From Daphnia pulex (taxonomy: Eukaryota > Arthropoda > Branchiopoda > Diplostraca > Daphniidae), in NCBI RefSeq assembly GCF_021134715.1, contig NC_060019.1, positions 4,712,001 through 4,776,000 on the forward strand: a stretch of 64,000 bases of DNA, written 5' to 3'. Below the pieces are notes generated by a model. The model was not told where the DNA came from, did not search any database, and saw nothing but the letters and a program-made list of their open reading frames with translations. The position numbers and the translations under genes were made by a program. Of this stretch, positions 1 to 14,989 are shown in pieces; the first letter of the stretch is position 1, and the number at the start of each line of letters is the position of its first letter.

Positions 1-501
1 TCACTCATGTTATGGCACTAAACATATCAAAGCTTTCGAGTGCCAATGAAATTACGACACATTTGCTGAAGACACAATGGATACGACTGAAACTACGTCA
101 GTTGAAAAGGAATAATAATTCTAACGACTCCCAACTTCCCAACTCTGTTATCACTACTCCATCACCACTACAACATTTGATCTACACAATTGTTAAAGTA
201 AGTTTAGTTTTTCAAAAGTTTTTTTGTTATATTGAAATGGTTAAAAACAATATTTAAGTACAGGCAGAAACAAACCATATTGGAATTGAAAAAGCAGTCG
301 TCGTGGAACGTGTTCAGGGTGAATTACCGCAACAAGAAGTTGAGTAAGTATATTCAAATTAAAAAAAAAAAATGAAAAGTAAGATTTAAAAATATATATA
401 TATTTTATTTTATTTGCAGCAAAATTTTGGATTACTTGTTTACTGAAGGTTTAATATTCAATACAGTTGATGTGGACCACTTCAAAGCCACCATTCAATA
501 A
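1..501 (+). CDS. RPA2: Replication protein A 32-kDa subunit, C-terminal exons (partial)
   Basis: This is the 3' end of the gene for the middle subunit of the single-strand DNA-binding RPA trimer, which acts in nuclear replication and repair. Three exons join in frame: the window edge to 197, 264-343 and 420-501, with GTAAG-type donors and CAG acceptors. The first exon has the ANEITTHLL segment that closes the RPA32 OB fold, then a polar linker. The last two exons give the winged-helix protein-interaction domain, ending in LFTEGLIFNTVDVDHFKAT, which closely matches the family C-terminus (LSNEGHIYSTVDDDHFKST in animals). The N-terminus and most of the OB fold lie outside the window. No stop or frameshift interrupts the visible part, so this gene looks intact, unlike most of its neighbours. 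Confidence 0.8.
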
Positions 502-984
502 CCAGATGATGTCAACAGCGCGCCTTGAAAAGATCCGCACCAGCAATCAAATTTTTTTTGTTCACCACACGTTATTATCTTTTGTGATTCAAATCCAATA
601 GAAAATAGCTAAATACACCAACCAAAACCTTTTTTTTCTCTTATCCTGTCAGTCAACGACAAAAATTACGTAATCTATCTTGCGTAAACACTTAGATTTT
701 GTTATTCCTAACAATACCTTTTCATTAAGCAGTTATTGATGTTTAGTAAGCTTGAAAACAACATTCTTTTTGTAATAAACTTCGATACAGATAGGATAAA
801 ACCCAAAAAAAGAAAGAGAAATTATGATCAAAGTAAATCCTCATGGAAATATATTGATACTGAAATATTCATCATCATTTCCAATCGAGACTTGCCGATT
901 GGCATATTGTCCCGCAAAAAAATTCAATTATTCAAGTGAATTTTTTTTGTATTTTTAATTTCATTTGTTTCAATAATATTATTC

Positions 985-990
985 AATAAA
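985..990 (+). promoter_or_regulatory. Candidate poly(A) signal for RPA2
   Basis: An AATAAA hexamer lies 484 bases after the RPA2 stop in AT-rich, non-coding sequence. The stretch 502-1074 holds no convincing gene; a 67-residue open frame at 736-939 is low-complexity and AT-driven. Confidence 0.4.
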
Positions 991-1074
991 ACAAACATTA
1001 AAACCATAGACTGAATTATTTGTTTTAATTAAATCCCGTGTTAACTGAGAAATCTGGAATACACAAAAGAAAAG

Positions 1075-2380
1075 TTATTTTGTTTCATCTTCGACTTGTT
1101 GACGAGCTTCAGCAATATCTTTGTTTGTGAAAGTCTTCCATCCTGCGCCACATGTGCGTCCGGATTCTAGTTCACTAGCTAATACTTTTGCACGACAATT
1201 GACATCTAGTTTTCTCAACCATTTTTCTTTGCAATTTTTAACCTCTCAACCAGGAATACATTTAAACTCTTTAACGTCTGTCAATATGTCGGTCCCTGAT
1301 TTACAAATGGGGTCGAATTTTACGGATCGGTTTTCCATTTCGGTTCCATACATGACGAAAAAAATGTCTTTCTGTGGTATGCCAAACTGGCTTGCGTCAA
1401 ATAGAAAATTTTCTAGGGAGGAATCAATCGAATTAATTTCGTTTCCACATCTAACAAGGTTTTAGAATGACCAAATTGCTGGTCTTCGCACTGAAGGTCG
1501 CATTGGTAGGTACAGCAATCGTTACACTGTCAAAGTTCATTCTCATTGTTGCACGTATTTGAGGAAGCAAATGGCTTATGGGTACAAACATTTCTTTATT
1601 AGTTTTTCTGTCGGGAAACTTTGATAGACTCCAATCCATATCTGATTACAACGACAACGCATTAGCATGTGACGCAAAAATGTCAACTATCCATTGCACA
1701 TGTGTAGAACGATTTGGAATACCACTAGTTTGAAATGAAATAATTGTTATCAATTGTAATGTTATTCAATGTTGAAAATTTTGTGATTACCACCAATTTC
1801 TAACGAAAGAATACTGCATACGAAGATTTTCCATTTCAAATTTTCCACCAGATGATTGCCGAATCAACGGGAAAATCAAATTGACGGGCAAAGAGGTTAG
1901 CGGTGGTAAAATGAACTTCAACGTGAATGCCTCATTTTCCTGCAAATTCACCGTGTTTATTCTGCAGGATTTACATTAACGTATTGGTTTCCCGTTCACG
2001 ACTTCCTCGAATAGTCTACCTATAATTCAATAACTGTTGAAGAGTGCAATGTACCATGTATTATAATCATTTACCTGCTCCTTCGTGGCATGTTTGACAA
2101 TACTGTCCAGCTGGTAAGTTGTGCATCGGAGTTTGTTGAAATAACGGTAGCGTAAGTTCAGTGGCTGCACCAGAATTTATAGCACCTGGCAGTGGTAGTA
2201 GACGTGTGAATTTCAAATCAGCTTAAGTGACACAAAAACAACATTAATATTTGAATTCAATATTTAAAAATTTGACTTACCGTATGCGGCTGACATTAGT
2301 TTCTGTTTGAAATTGGGAGAGTTTAACATCCCTTTTAATTTTTCTGCATTCAATTGCTTTGTTATCTCAGACTTGGACAT
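1075..2380 (-). pseudogene. Unrecognised multi-exon gene with several disablements
   Basis: On the minus strand a protein-like reading can be followed through exons with good splice sites: 2281-2380 (starts MSKSEITKQLNAEKL), 2075-2221, 1791-2019, and from 1724 onward to a stop at 1075. Phases agree across the first three introns. Exon 2 ends with a CxxC pair (QYCQTCHEGAG) and exon 3 continues with a second (CKSC), so a small zinc-binding site is possible. The terminal part is cysteine-dotted and ends AEARQQVEDETK. The frame is broken by a TAA in exon 3, a TAA near 1650, a frame shift near 1470 and a TGA near 1250. I do not recognise the family. A host gene relic and a protein from an integrated element are both possible; nothing in view decides. 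Confidence 0.45.
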
Positions 2381-3206
2381 TGTGAAATGAAACCTTTTGA
2401 GGCGTAGCAATATGGGGATTGTAAAACTGACCAAACTACTACTTTTAGAGACTAACAACACAAATGGAATGTGATATCCAATCAACAAAACGAATTGCTG
2501 CCGTGAGAGCAATTTAGCTTATTAGAAAAATTGCCGTAATGCAACGAAGAGCCAATGAAGGGAAACTGCTACAAAGCGAGCAATTGAAAATGGCTGAATT
2601 CAACAGGAAAGTAATAATTTCCAGTTGGTGGCCGCAAATGTAGACAAGTGTTGTACTCGCGTCGAACGAATGGAAGGAACAAAAGATGGTGATGGGGGGA
2701 GAAAAGAAAAATCAGGGTGAAACATTGCCATTTTTAGTTATTTCAAAAAGATGGCATAAATCACATTTTTTTACCATTGTGAACTGGCTATGCTTAGCTG
2801 ACAAATAACTGTAATCTAAACAAAAGCTAATTAAGAAAATTTCAAAGAAGAATCTTGGTAGAATCATCTATTTTCACTTACGTCACATTGACACTTGGCA
2901 CTCGTCCAGAAGCAGTTCATCGACAGGTAATTTGGCACTATTCTATGATTTTAAGTTGAATTTTTTTTCATTGCTGACTATTTTTGTTACGTTGTAATCT
3001 TAAATATTTTTACTTTCTTCATTTTTCTTAATTAGCTTTTCTCTATTTATTTAAATGTATTACATTGTATGTTTTTTTTCCCAAACAGGTTTTCTACACC
3101 GTAAACACATTTTTATTGCTCACATTGTAGCAGTTTTCGTCATTTCTGTATTCTGCTCTCGCTGCAGCATTTTTTTGTAACTTTTTTCTGTCTGCAATTT
3201 CCCATA
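2381..3206. other. No gene seen
   Basis: AT-rich sequence with short open frames only. Near 3150-3172 there is one example of the motif with GCTC followed by GCAGC that recurs in the introns and flanks of the RecQ gene. Confidence 0.4.
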
Positions 3207-3781
3207 ATGTTGGTAAAAGTTACGCATATTGATGATTCCCTTCGCGGTCGGCAATCTCCACACATTACTTTCCATGGGGAGGTGCAAGATCAGCCACTGT
3301 GTGTTAAATTTATTCTTTATGGGTTGATTGCAACGTACGACCGTACCAACCATAGGCGCCAATGGAGTAAGGAAGCAATGGGTTTTTTTAAATACGTATG
3401 TAAAAAACCATTTGTGGAATTGTTGTGTAGTAGAGGGTTTTGGTTGTGTTACAGATAATGGTGTGTGTTTATATGATCGTAAAGATCAGACATTGCTCGC
3501 CAGTCGTATGGTCGACAAACAATTGGGTATTGCTACGGTGTACTTTTATGAAGAGGAGGATGACAAATCGTTTCATTGCGGGGGGAATACCCAGCAAACC
3601 CATCTCAATATTCTTCCTGCAGGCTTCCATTTTGGGTCCACCAATGCTGCAAATCAAAGGTATTTGTCAATGTTTTGATTTTTTAAATTTTCATAGTTGG
3701 AATTTTTTTTCTATTCCGTCTGTAGGCGTCACTGAGGTTGAAGGTCTTACAATACTGTCTATTGGATTAGAAAAAATGTAA
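3207..3781 (+). CDS. Unrecognised three-exon reading frame
   Basis: Exon 1 (3207-3366, ATG start, donor GTAAGG) joins in frame to exon 2 (3455-3659, acceptor TTACAG, donor GTATTT). The joined frame gives about 120 residues, including RMVDKQLGIATVYFYEEEDD and ILPAGFHFGSTNAANQR. A third candidate exon (3726-3781) reads VTEVEGLTILSIGLEKM and stops, but the phase is off by one from exon 2, so either a one-base lesion or a different acceptor is needed. I see no signal peptide or membrane segment and do not recognise the family. The start is the first ATG after an acceptor-like pyrimidine stretch and may be internal. It could be a decayed gene. Confidence 0.35.
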
Positions 3782-4152
3782 ATTTCATCATTTGTTTGTC
3801 CCACATGTTTGATGTTTGTTTTTTTTTGTTTCGTTTGTGTTCGAATTGTGTTTTCTGATTTTTTTTTGCGTGTCAATAAAAAAGGGTATTACAAACGAAA
3901 TGCTTTACCATCAGAAATAGTTTGTTTCATTTTCTTTAGAGCATTATGAGTCTATAGTTTTTTGTCCAGTCCACTTTGTATTTTTTTGAATTGTAAAATA
4001 TAAAAATTATCGACGGATTGATCGACTTTCTTATAGACTGTTTGATGTTCTTATCGTATAAATTTTCCTTATGAACTATCGTGTAAATATTCTGGACCAC
4101 GGAGGATGAGAAGAAGGAGGAACATCGCTCCATAAGCCTCTACAGGAAAAAG
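3782..4152. other. No gene seen
   Basis: T-rich spacer with simple-sequence runs. A 65-residue minus-strand open frame here has no protein-like composition. Confidence 0.4.
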
Positions 4153-4405
4153 TGACTACCCCAGTGTCCCTTTCTGAAAAGTTGCCAGATTTCGGGAACT
4201 GGACCTGAGACCCCACCTTGCCAGTTCTAAGAAACGACGCTTTGGTGAAAGTCCCGAAGCGACCGATGATTCAAACTTTGACCACCAGGGACCCAAATCA
4301 AAACAAAAATTTTCTGCTGTTTTTTTCTTAGAACTGGCAATGTGGGGTCTCAGGTCCAGTTCCCGAAATCTGGCAACTTTTCAGAAAGGGACACTGGGGT
4401 AGTCA
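4153..4405. mobile_element. MITE with long terminal inverted repeats
   Basis: A 253-base element whose ends are inverted copies of each other over about 75 bases. The left arm starts TGACTACCCCAGTGTCC and the right arm ends in its reverse complement. There is no coding capacity. I could not see a convincing target-site duplication, so the superfamily is left open. Confidence 0.7.
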
Positions 4406-5605
4406 GGTGTAGTAAATCTGGCAACGTTTCACTTTTCACTCCTTCCCTCTCTTCATTTTTATTGGTAGTTGAACAAAGAGAAGAAACGAATTGTGTCGCC
4501 CATTCTGGTATTTAATCTTCTTCTCGAGAACATTGTGTGCCCTAGGTAATGTCGGATTGCTCGTAGTGTATGTATGTATTAGTGCAGCAGTTTGTTCACA
4601 TCATTTTCGATCCAATGCTCTCGCAGCAGGATAATTTTTTTTTGTCATACGTTTCATTTGTATTGCTCGTATTGCAGCAGTTTCAATTTGTAACATTTCA
4701 GCAAGTTGCTCTCGTTACAGCAGCTATCGAATTTCAATGTCAAAGAATGGAACTAAGTCGGTTTGTGTGCAACCCGGCCAAACAGTTGAAGAAAAAGAAG
4801 GGCCACCACGTTCCAAAGCGCGAAAGACGACAGAATCCGTCAATGGAAAAGTTGCGTTTTATAAGGGTCACGATGACAAAGTTACAGTTCTCTCCATGCT
4901 CAATTTCGCCTCGAGATATGGACGTATAACAAACATTCTTTTGCACAAGTCAACCACAGAAGCGACATCGAAAAAAACTTAGAGCGGAAAAAGCCACATT
5001 TGGCCAGATTTCTCGAAATAGCACCAATGTTTTTGTATTTCCATTTAAATTTCTTTTTTTATTTGATTTTTTTGTATAACACAGAAATTGGAAATTTCAT
5101 CAAAATGTTTTCTATTTTTAAATGTTCATCGAATTCGACGACACTGTTGCAATAGAGTAGAATTTGGCAATGTTGTAATATCCTTTCTTTGTCTCAACCA
5201 TTTCTGCTGCACACCATTTCCATGGTGTCTTCTCCATTTCATTTCCCGAAAAATTGCTCAAGCTTTAGTAGTTTGCCTTTCCCTCTTTATAAATTGCTCT
5301 AACAACAGTAGTTACTGGTATTCTTGTTTCATTTGTCATATCTTCTCATCTCAAAGTATTATTCCCCTAACATTTTCACATTTCTTTCCAAGAGTGGTTT
5401 TTTCTAGCAAATCTCGTTAGTTTGTTAATGTTAAAGGTTTGTGAATAATCGCAGCTTTTTGTGTTCTGCACCATTCTAAATGTTATAATTTCACTGTCGC
5501 GGTGGAGAAGAAACCGTTTCGTAATAAGCTGAAGCTGAATAAGAGGTAATGTAATACTAGTGAAACAAAAAAAACTGATTTAAAACCGTTGCTTTGCTAT
5601 ACTAG
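4406..5605. other. Spacer upstream of the RecQ gene, one weak small ORF
   Basis: The only frame with protein-like composition is 4737-4982 (plus, 81 residues, MSKNGTKSVCVQ start, polar and basic). It has no recognised domain and could be an upstream exon of the RecQ gene or chance. Several examples of a GCTC...GCAGC motif lie between 4555 and 4740. Confidence 0.25.
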
Positions 5606-9987
<4,382 letters not shown>

Positions 9988-10189
9988 TTTATAGTTTCTA
10001 TTACTTTTATTTGGATTTCTTTTGAAACTTTTGATCTTTAGTTTGTATTTCTTTTTGGCTTAAATCCAAAACATTTTATGATGTACAGAAAATTATATCG
10101 CAAATTCAAAGATGAATATATTGCCCATTTGTTTCCCAATACATCGAGTGCATAATTGACGTGGCTGTGGCTGGTTGAAGTTTTGTCAC

Positions 10190-10975
10190 CAAGAGAGAAG
10201 GGAAAAGAGCTAAAGAGAAGGGAAAAAGAGATAAAAGAAGGGGAAAAGAGATAAAAAGAAGGGAAAGGGAGCTAAAGGAAGGGGAAAAGGGCTAAAAAGA
10301 AGGGAAAAAGAGCTAAAAGAAGGGAAAAAGAGCTAAAGAGAAGGGAAAAAGAGCTAAAGAGAAGGGAAAAAGAAATAAAGAGAAGGGAAAAAGAGCTAAA
10401 AAGAAGGAGAAAAGTTATTGTTCTAAAAAACTAAAGAGAAGGCAAAAAGTATAGGAGAAGGAAATGAATACAGCGCGATCAAAGTTAAATCGACACCCAC
10501 TTCCTAAAAAGAAGGGAAAAAGGGTGTAGGAGAAGGAGAAAAGAGCAAAAGGGAAGGGTAAAAAAATCTAAAGAGAAGCCAAAGAGAAGGGGAAAAGGTA
10601 TATAGGAGAAGGCAAAAAGTATAGGAGAAGGGAAAAAAAGTATTGGAGAAGACAAACAATATAAGAGAAGGAAAAAGAGCTAATAAGAAAGGAAAAGAGC
10701 TAATAAGAAGGGAAAAGAGCTAAAAGAAGGGAAAAAAGGTATAGGAGAAGGCAAAAGAGCTAAAGAGAAGGAAAAAAAGTATAGGAGAAGAAAAAAAGTA
10801 GACGGAAATATATTGAAGGAAAAAGAAAGAAAAAATGCATAGGAGAAAGAAAATATTGTAGAAGGGAAAAAGTATGGGTGAAGGCAAAAAATTATTGGTG
10901 AAGGAAAAAAGGTATATAGGAGGGTAGAAGGTAGCCTATAGGGGTAGAGAGAAGACAAAAGAGCTCTGCAGGATA
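10190..10975 (+). repeat. Polypurine minisatellite
   Basis: About 780 bases are almost pure A/G on this strand, built from a loose unit resembling GAAGGGAAAAAGAGCTAAA of about 19-20 bases, with interruptions such as GTATAGGAGAAGG. The strand asymmetry is extreme and the complement gives a false Ser/Phe-rich open frame. The 200 bases before it (9988-10189) hold no gene. Confidence 0.85.
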
Positions 10976-11031
10976 ACCTAATCAAACTAAATTGATCCGG
11001 ATTTATCATTTGTTAATGATTTATCAACCAG

Positions 11032-11923
11032 TGGCCACGTTATTCATTGGGAATTACTACGCTGTGTTGAAACACTACACCAACCACGGATACAGAGTCA
11101 TAGCGTTGGCTGCCAAGACGTTGAATCCTCATCTCACGTGGACTCGCATTCAGCAAATGAGTCGTGACGAGGTGGAAGCCAATACGGAATTAGTTGGTTT
11201 ATTGGTCATGCGCAATCAGTTGAAAAAGGAGACGATACCCACTATCCGCATTTTGCATGAGGCCCGCATCCGGACGATTATGGTGACGGGCGACAACCTG
11301 GAGACTGCCGTTAGAGTGTCAAAAGATTGCCAAATGATTGGTCGATCGCAACGAGTCATTCAAGTATACAAGCTAAACTCATAATCGACCCAATTCGCGG
11401 TTGCCAGCATCTCCGTGTCTTTTACAACGATCCTTCATCCCAGCCGATCACCGGAATGGTTTGCTGTTGTTTAATCTAAGTCCCATGAATTCATAATTAA
11501 CCGTTAATGGATGTTATTACTATACCGACCTCCTGTACGCAGGTCAGAAAATCGCAGGATATCTATAATGGGAACTACTGTTTCACTATGGACGGTTCCA
11601 CTTTCGAGTTACTTCGTATTCATGATCCGGCTCTGCTTGATCGATGCATTCATCGATCTAAAGTCTTCGCTCGCATGGCTCCAGAGCACAAGCAACACCT
11701 CATTGAAGCCCTACAGAAAATTGGGTACGCAAATTTTCGCTATACTAGCTAGTAAAACAAAACGATAATAATAAGTGGTCGACCAAACAAACTCAATATT
11801 AGACATCAAGTCGCCATGGTGGGTGATGGATGTAACGACTGCGGCGCTCTAAGGACGGCCGATGGCGGTATTTCCCTTTCAATGGCTGACGCTTCTGTAG
11901 CCGCTCCCTTCACGTCACAGACG
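11032..11923 (+). pseudogene. P5-type cation-transporting ATPase (ATP13A-like) fragment
   Basis: Three exons give the catalytic core of a P5B ATPase, a multi-pass pump of endolysosomal membranes. Exon 1 (11032-11458) has YTNHGYRVIALAAKTL and the MVTGDNLETAVRVSKDC motif. Exon 2 (11543-11724) has FARMAPEHKQHLIEALQ. Exon 3 (11803-11923) has [20 protein letters not shown], the hinge motif. The phosphorylation motif (DKTGT) and all membrane helices are missing. Within exon 1, near 11366, the frame shifts: the residues before it run into a stop, while the next base frame continues IIDPIRGCQHLRVFYNDP. The gene is cut on the left by the polypurine repeat and on the right by satellite sequence starting about 60 bases after exon 3. 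It is a dead fragment. Confidence 0.82.
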
Positions 11924-11984
11924 GTATTCATTTAGTAAAAGATGACGAAATTTGAATGCCAAAACTCAAAATAGTGTCACCAAC

Positions 11985-13193
11985 ATATAGGCGACAACGG
12001 TTTAATGATGAATTACTTGTACAGATAAATAATCAAGTTTTAAAAAGGGAGTCAGCGCTGAGGGTTTCTGCTTGAGTGTTGGCGACAAGAGTGGTTACGT
12101 CATTTATAACTATTGCAAGGACGATCCTGAACATCGCTGGTATTAGCTAACCGAGGGGTTGTCTACTCTTTTCCCGTGGTTCACTTGGTCAAGAAAATTA
12201 GGGAAAATCATGGAAAATAGGGAAATTTGAGAAAAATGGGAAAAAATTACAGGGAAATAAAGAAATTTGAGAAAAATGGGAAAAAATTACAGGGAAAAAC
12301 TACATCTCATTTTTCTCAATTATCCCATATTGTGGTGGTTCACTTGGAAAAAGAGTGGATAGCCCCTCGATCCCAAATTGACACGAAGGTAGGAAAGCGT
12401 TTTATTTTGCTTTTTAAGATTAGACGAGAGGGATGTGGATTTCCCATATTTCAGACAGGAAATCCGAATTTGCTGATAAAGTTATTTATCAAGTTAAGCT
12501 CGAGCAAAACATTTCTTATCAATTTTAAATATTAATTTTAGAAAATTGAACTTACTAACAATTTTGTCGAGTTTTGTTGTTGTGGTTATTGCATAAACGT
12601 TTAGAGGGCAGTGCGAAAATGGATTGCAGGGAACACCGTGTTGCGGTAGACGAAAGTGCAACGCCCTGAGCTGTATAACTGTCAGGGCGGCTGTTGGTAA
12701 TCATATCACGCCGTCCAATAATTTCAAAAGCAATTCAGTCAAAAATAAATTTCGTCAATGACAAGAGTGTCCGCTCGAATCTGCAGACTCCCACGGGAGG
12801 TAGGCGACAACGGTTTAATGATGAATTACTTGTACAGATAAATAATCAAGTTTTAAAAAGGGAGTCAGCGCTTTGGGTTTCTGCTTGAGTGTTGGCGACA
12901 AGAGTGGTTACGTCATTTATAACTATTGCAAGGACGATCCTGAACATCACTGGTATTAGCTAACCGAGGGGTTGTCTACTCTTTTCCCGTGGTTCACTTG
13001 GTCAAGAAAATTAGAGAAAATCAGGGAAAATAGGGAAATTTGAGAAAAAAGGGAAAAAATTACAGGGAAATAGGGAAATTTGAGAAAAATGGGAAAAAAT
13101 TACAGGGAAAAATTACTTTTCTCATTTTTCTCAATTTTCCCATTTTTCTGGTGGTTCACTTGGAAAAAGAGTGGACAACCCCTCGTAGCTAAC
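11985..13193 (+). repeat. Satellite block 1 (one full unit plus a partial)
   Basis: Partial unit 11985-12151, then a MITE-derived block from 12152, spacer to 12964, and a second MITE (12965-13185) with its target duplication. The spacer carries a relic cysteine-rich exon near 12605. It is the same sequence family as blocks 2-5. Open frames of 64-102 residues here are by-products. Confidence 0.8.
12965..13185. mobile_element. hAT-like MITE with 8-base target duplication
   Basis: Ends are CGAGGGGTTGTC...GACAACCCCTCG, with terminal inverted repeats of about 20 bases and one mismatch. It is flanked on both sides by TAGCTAAC, an 8-base direct duplication as expected for hAT-type transposition. 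The interior is an expanded purine-rich subrepeat of about 34-40 bases (GGGAAATTTGAGAAAAATGG followed by an AATTACA stretch). It has no coding capacity. Confidence 0.8.
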
Positions 13194-13199
13194 AGATAT

Positions 13200-13981
13200 C
13201 CCAGATAGGAATTCTTGTCCCAAGGCGGGACCAAAGCCGTGAGGATGGTGCGGTGGGCACAGGGGAATCTCTAAGATGTCCCATTGCGAGCCCTTATTTG
13301 AACACGTTACTCATTTTCATCTTGTCGGATACGTCATTTTTTACTCCCTCTCGTAGAAGTCTCTGATGCGTCCCTTTTTTATTTTTTGGCTCCTTCTCGA
13401 CACTTAGAAAATTTCGGAGAAACTGTCTTTGTCTTTTCGCGGCAAAGTTTGATTCTAAAATTTTATTATTAGCTTTATCTTCAAAATCTAGATGGCCCAT
13501 CTGTATAGTACTGGCTTCTCACCACGACGATCCGGGTTCGATCCCCGGGTCAGGTTTCATCTATCTTCAATTATGCTGATTGTATGCAGTCAAATTATGA
13601 TGTGTGCCTGGTAACCCTTTGCATACTCTGACAAATAATCTTTGCCCGGATATCCGGATCACCGTTCGTGAAAAAATGTCGGCACAGCAAACACTCATAA
13701 GAAAAAGAAGAATACAAAAAAAAGGAACGAAATTCAGAGTCCAGAAAAAGATTTATTATTAATGACTTTTTGAGATCCTTTTTCCGTCCCAAGTACGTCT
13801 AAAGTTCATCCAATGGGACGGGATAAGGACCGCTATGAGATTTCGGTGAAGCGGACATTGGCCATACGTAAAAGACGTCCTAGGAATGTAAACTTGGGAA
13901 TCTGCTATGTGCCAAGTACATCTCAGACGTCTCAAAGTGACGTGTTTTGGGCGTCTATGGGACTGCAGTGTGCTATCTGGG
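13200..13981. mobile_element. 782-base DNA transposon with 9-base inverted ends
   Basis: Ends are CCCAGATAG and CTATCTGGG, flanked by AT on both sides. The uninterrupted site (GATATCATTC) is seen in the matching position of copies 3 and 4, so the boundaries are exact. There is no transposase. The interior holds a tRNA-like stretch at 13497-13557 and a segment with repeated GACGTC/CAAGTAC words. Confidence 0.8.
13497..13557 (+). other. tRNA-like segment inside the 782-base transposon
   Basis: A perfect T-arm (CCGGG TTCGATC CCCGG) sits at the right distance after an anticodon-like region containing CTTCTCACC, similar to tRNA-Glu. The 5' half and acceptor stem do not pair, so this is a tRNA-derived fragment or tRNA pseudogene, not a working tRNA. 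Confidence 0.4.
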
Positions 13982-14989
13982 ATCATTCAAAAGATAATTT
14001 GTCCTGATTTAACCATGATAACCAGCAACTTGTTATACTTTTTAAAAGTTAAGGTTACCCTTATTGAATAGATAATTTAAATACACGCTACAAATTGAAA
14101 CTTCCTCAAACGACAAACACATTAAACAACCTAATACAAGTTAATAATAAAAGAAGTAGTACTTAACCATGATTTGCAATGCGAAGGTGAATGAAGACTT
14201 TCTGACTGATTGGCGAACTCCATTATTGGGAATGTTGTGCCAAATCACAGACGTGGCAAAATGAATTTCGATTAATTCGCATTCCATTCCTGAAACACTT
14301 CGGTCATAATACGTACGTTACATTTAATTTCACATGGTCACAGCTGTAATCACTGAAATCAATTGACGAAAGAAACGAAAAGAAACGACTTCTCGAACAC
14401 GTCCGTCTTGAGTAGAAACCCGTGGAGGATAAATCTGTGCAAGAATGCGTTTAAAACCCAATTGAAATGCGCCTTTTTGGGCCGAATCGCTTTTCAGCTC
14501 TGTTTTGAAATGCATTTAAAGTAAGTTCAAGGACGCTGTTTATGACCCAAATATCTGTTTTTTCGCAAGATTTCGCGCCAGTTTATAAATCCGTTAAAAA
14601 AGTGTTAAAAAACTCATATTTTTTACAAATTAAATGTTTTAGTGACAGATGATTTTAAGATTTTTTAAAATATTCTTTACAAATTTCTTCAGGCTTTTAT
14701 TATTAATTTTGTCGTATATTTTTTGTTTTTCAATAAAATAACGAAAAGAAGAAAGTCATGCAAACAAAAAATTGTTTATTTCATTAATAGAGGGAAGCAT
14801 TAGAGTCAAGTCAACATGTCCAATCAGTCAACGAAGTTAATTCAAACAGCCCCAAAAAGAGTAAATACATAATTGTACCTTCAAAGGAAGTAAAATAGTA
14901 AAAGTAACTAGACTAATTTGTCCATAGAGATGACTAGAAAAAAAAAATACATGCGTTTCCACCCTCACAATAAACGACAAAGAAAAGAG

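Noticed and set aside
5088..5420. 110-residue Phe/Cys/Ser-rich frame
   Set aside because: T-rich non-coding composition with no splice or start context and no domain.
10680..11009. 109-residue Ser/Phe-rich minus-strand frame
   Set aside because: It is only the complement of the polypurine minisatellite.
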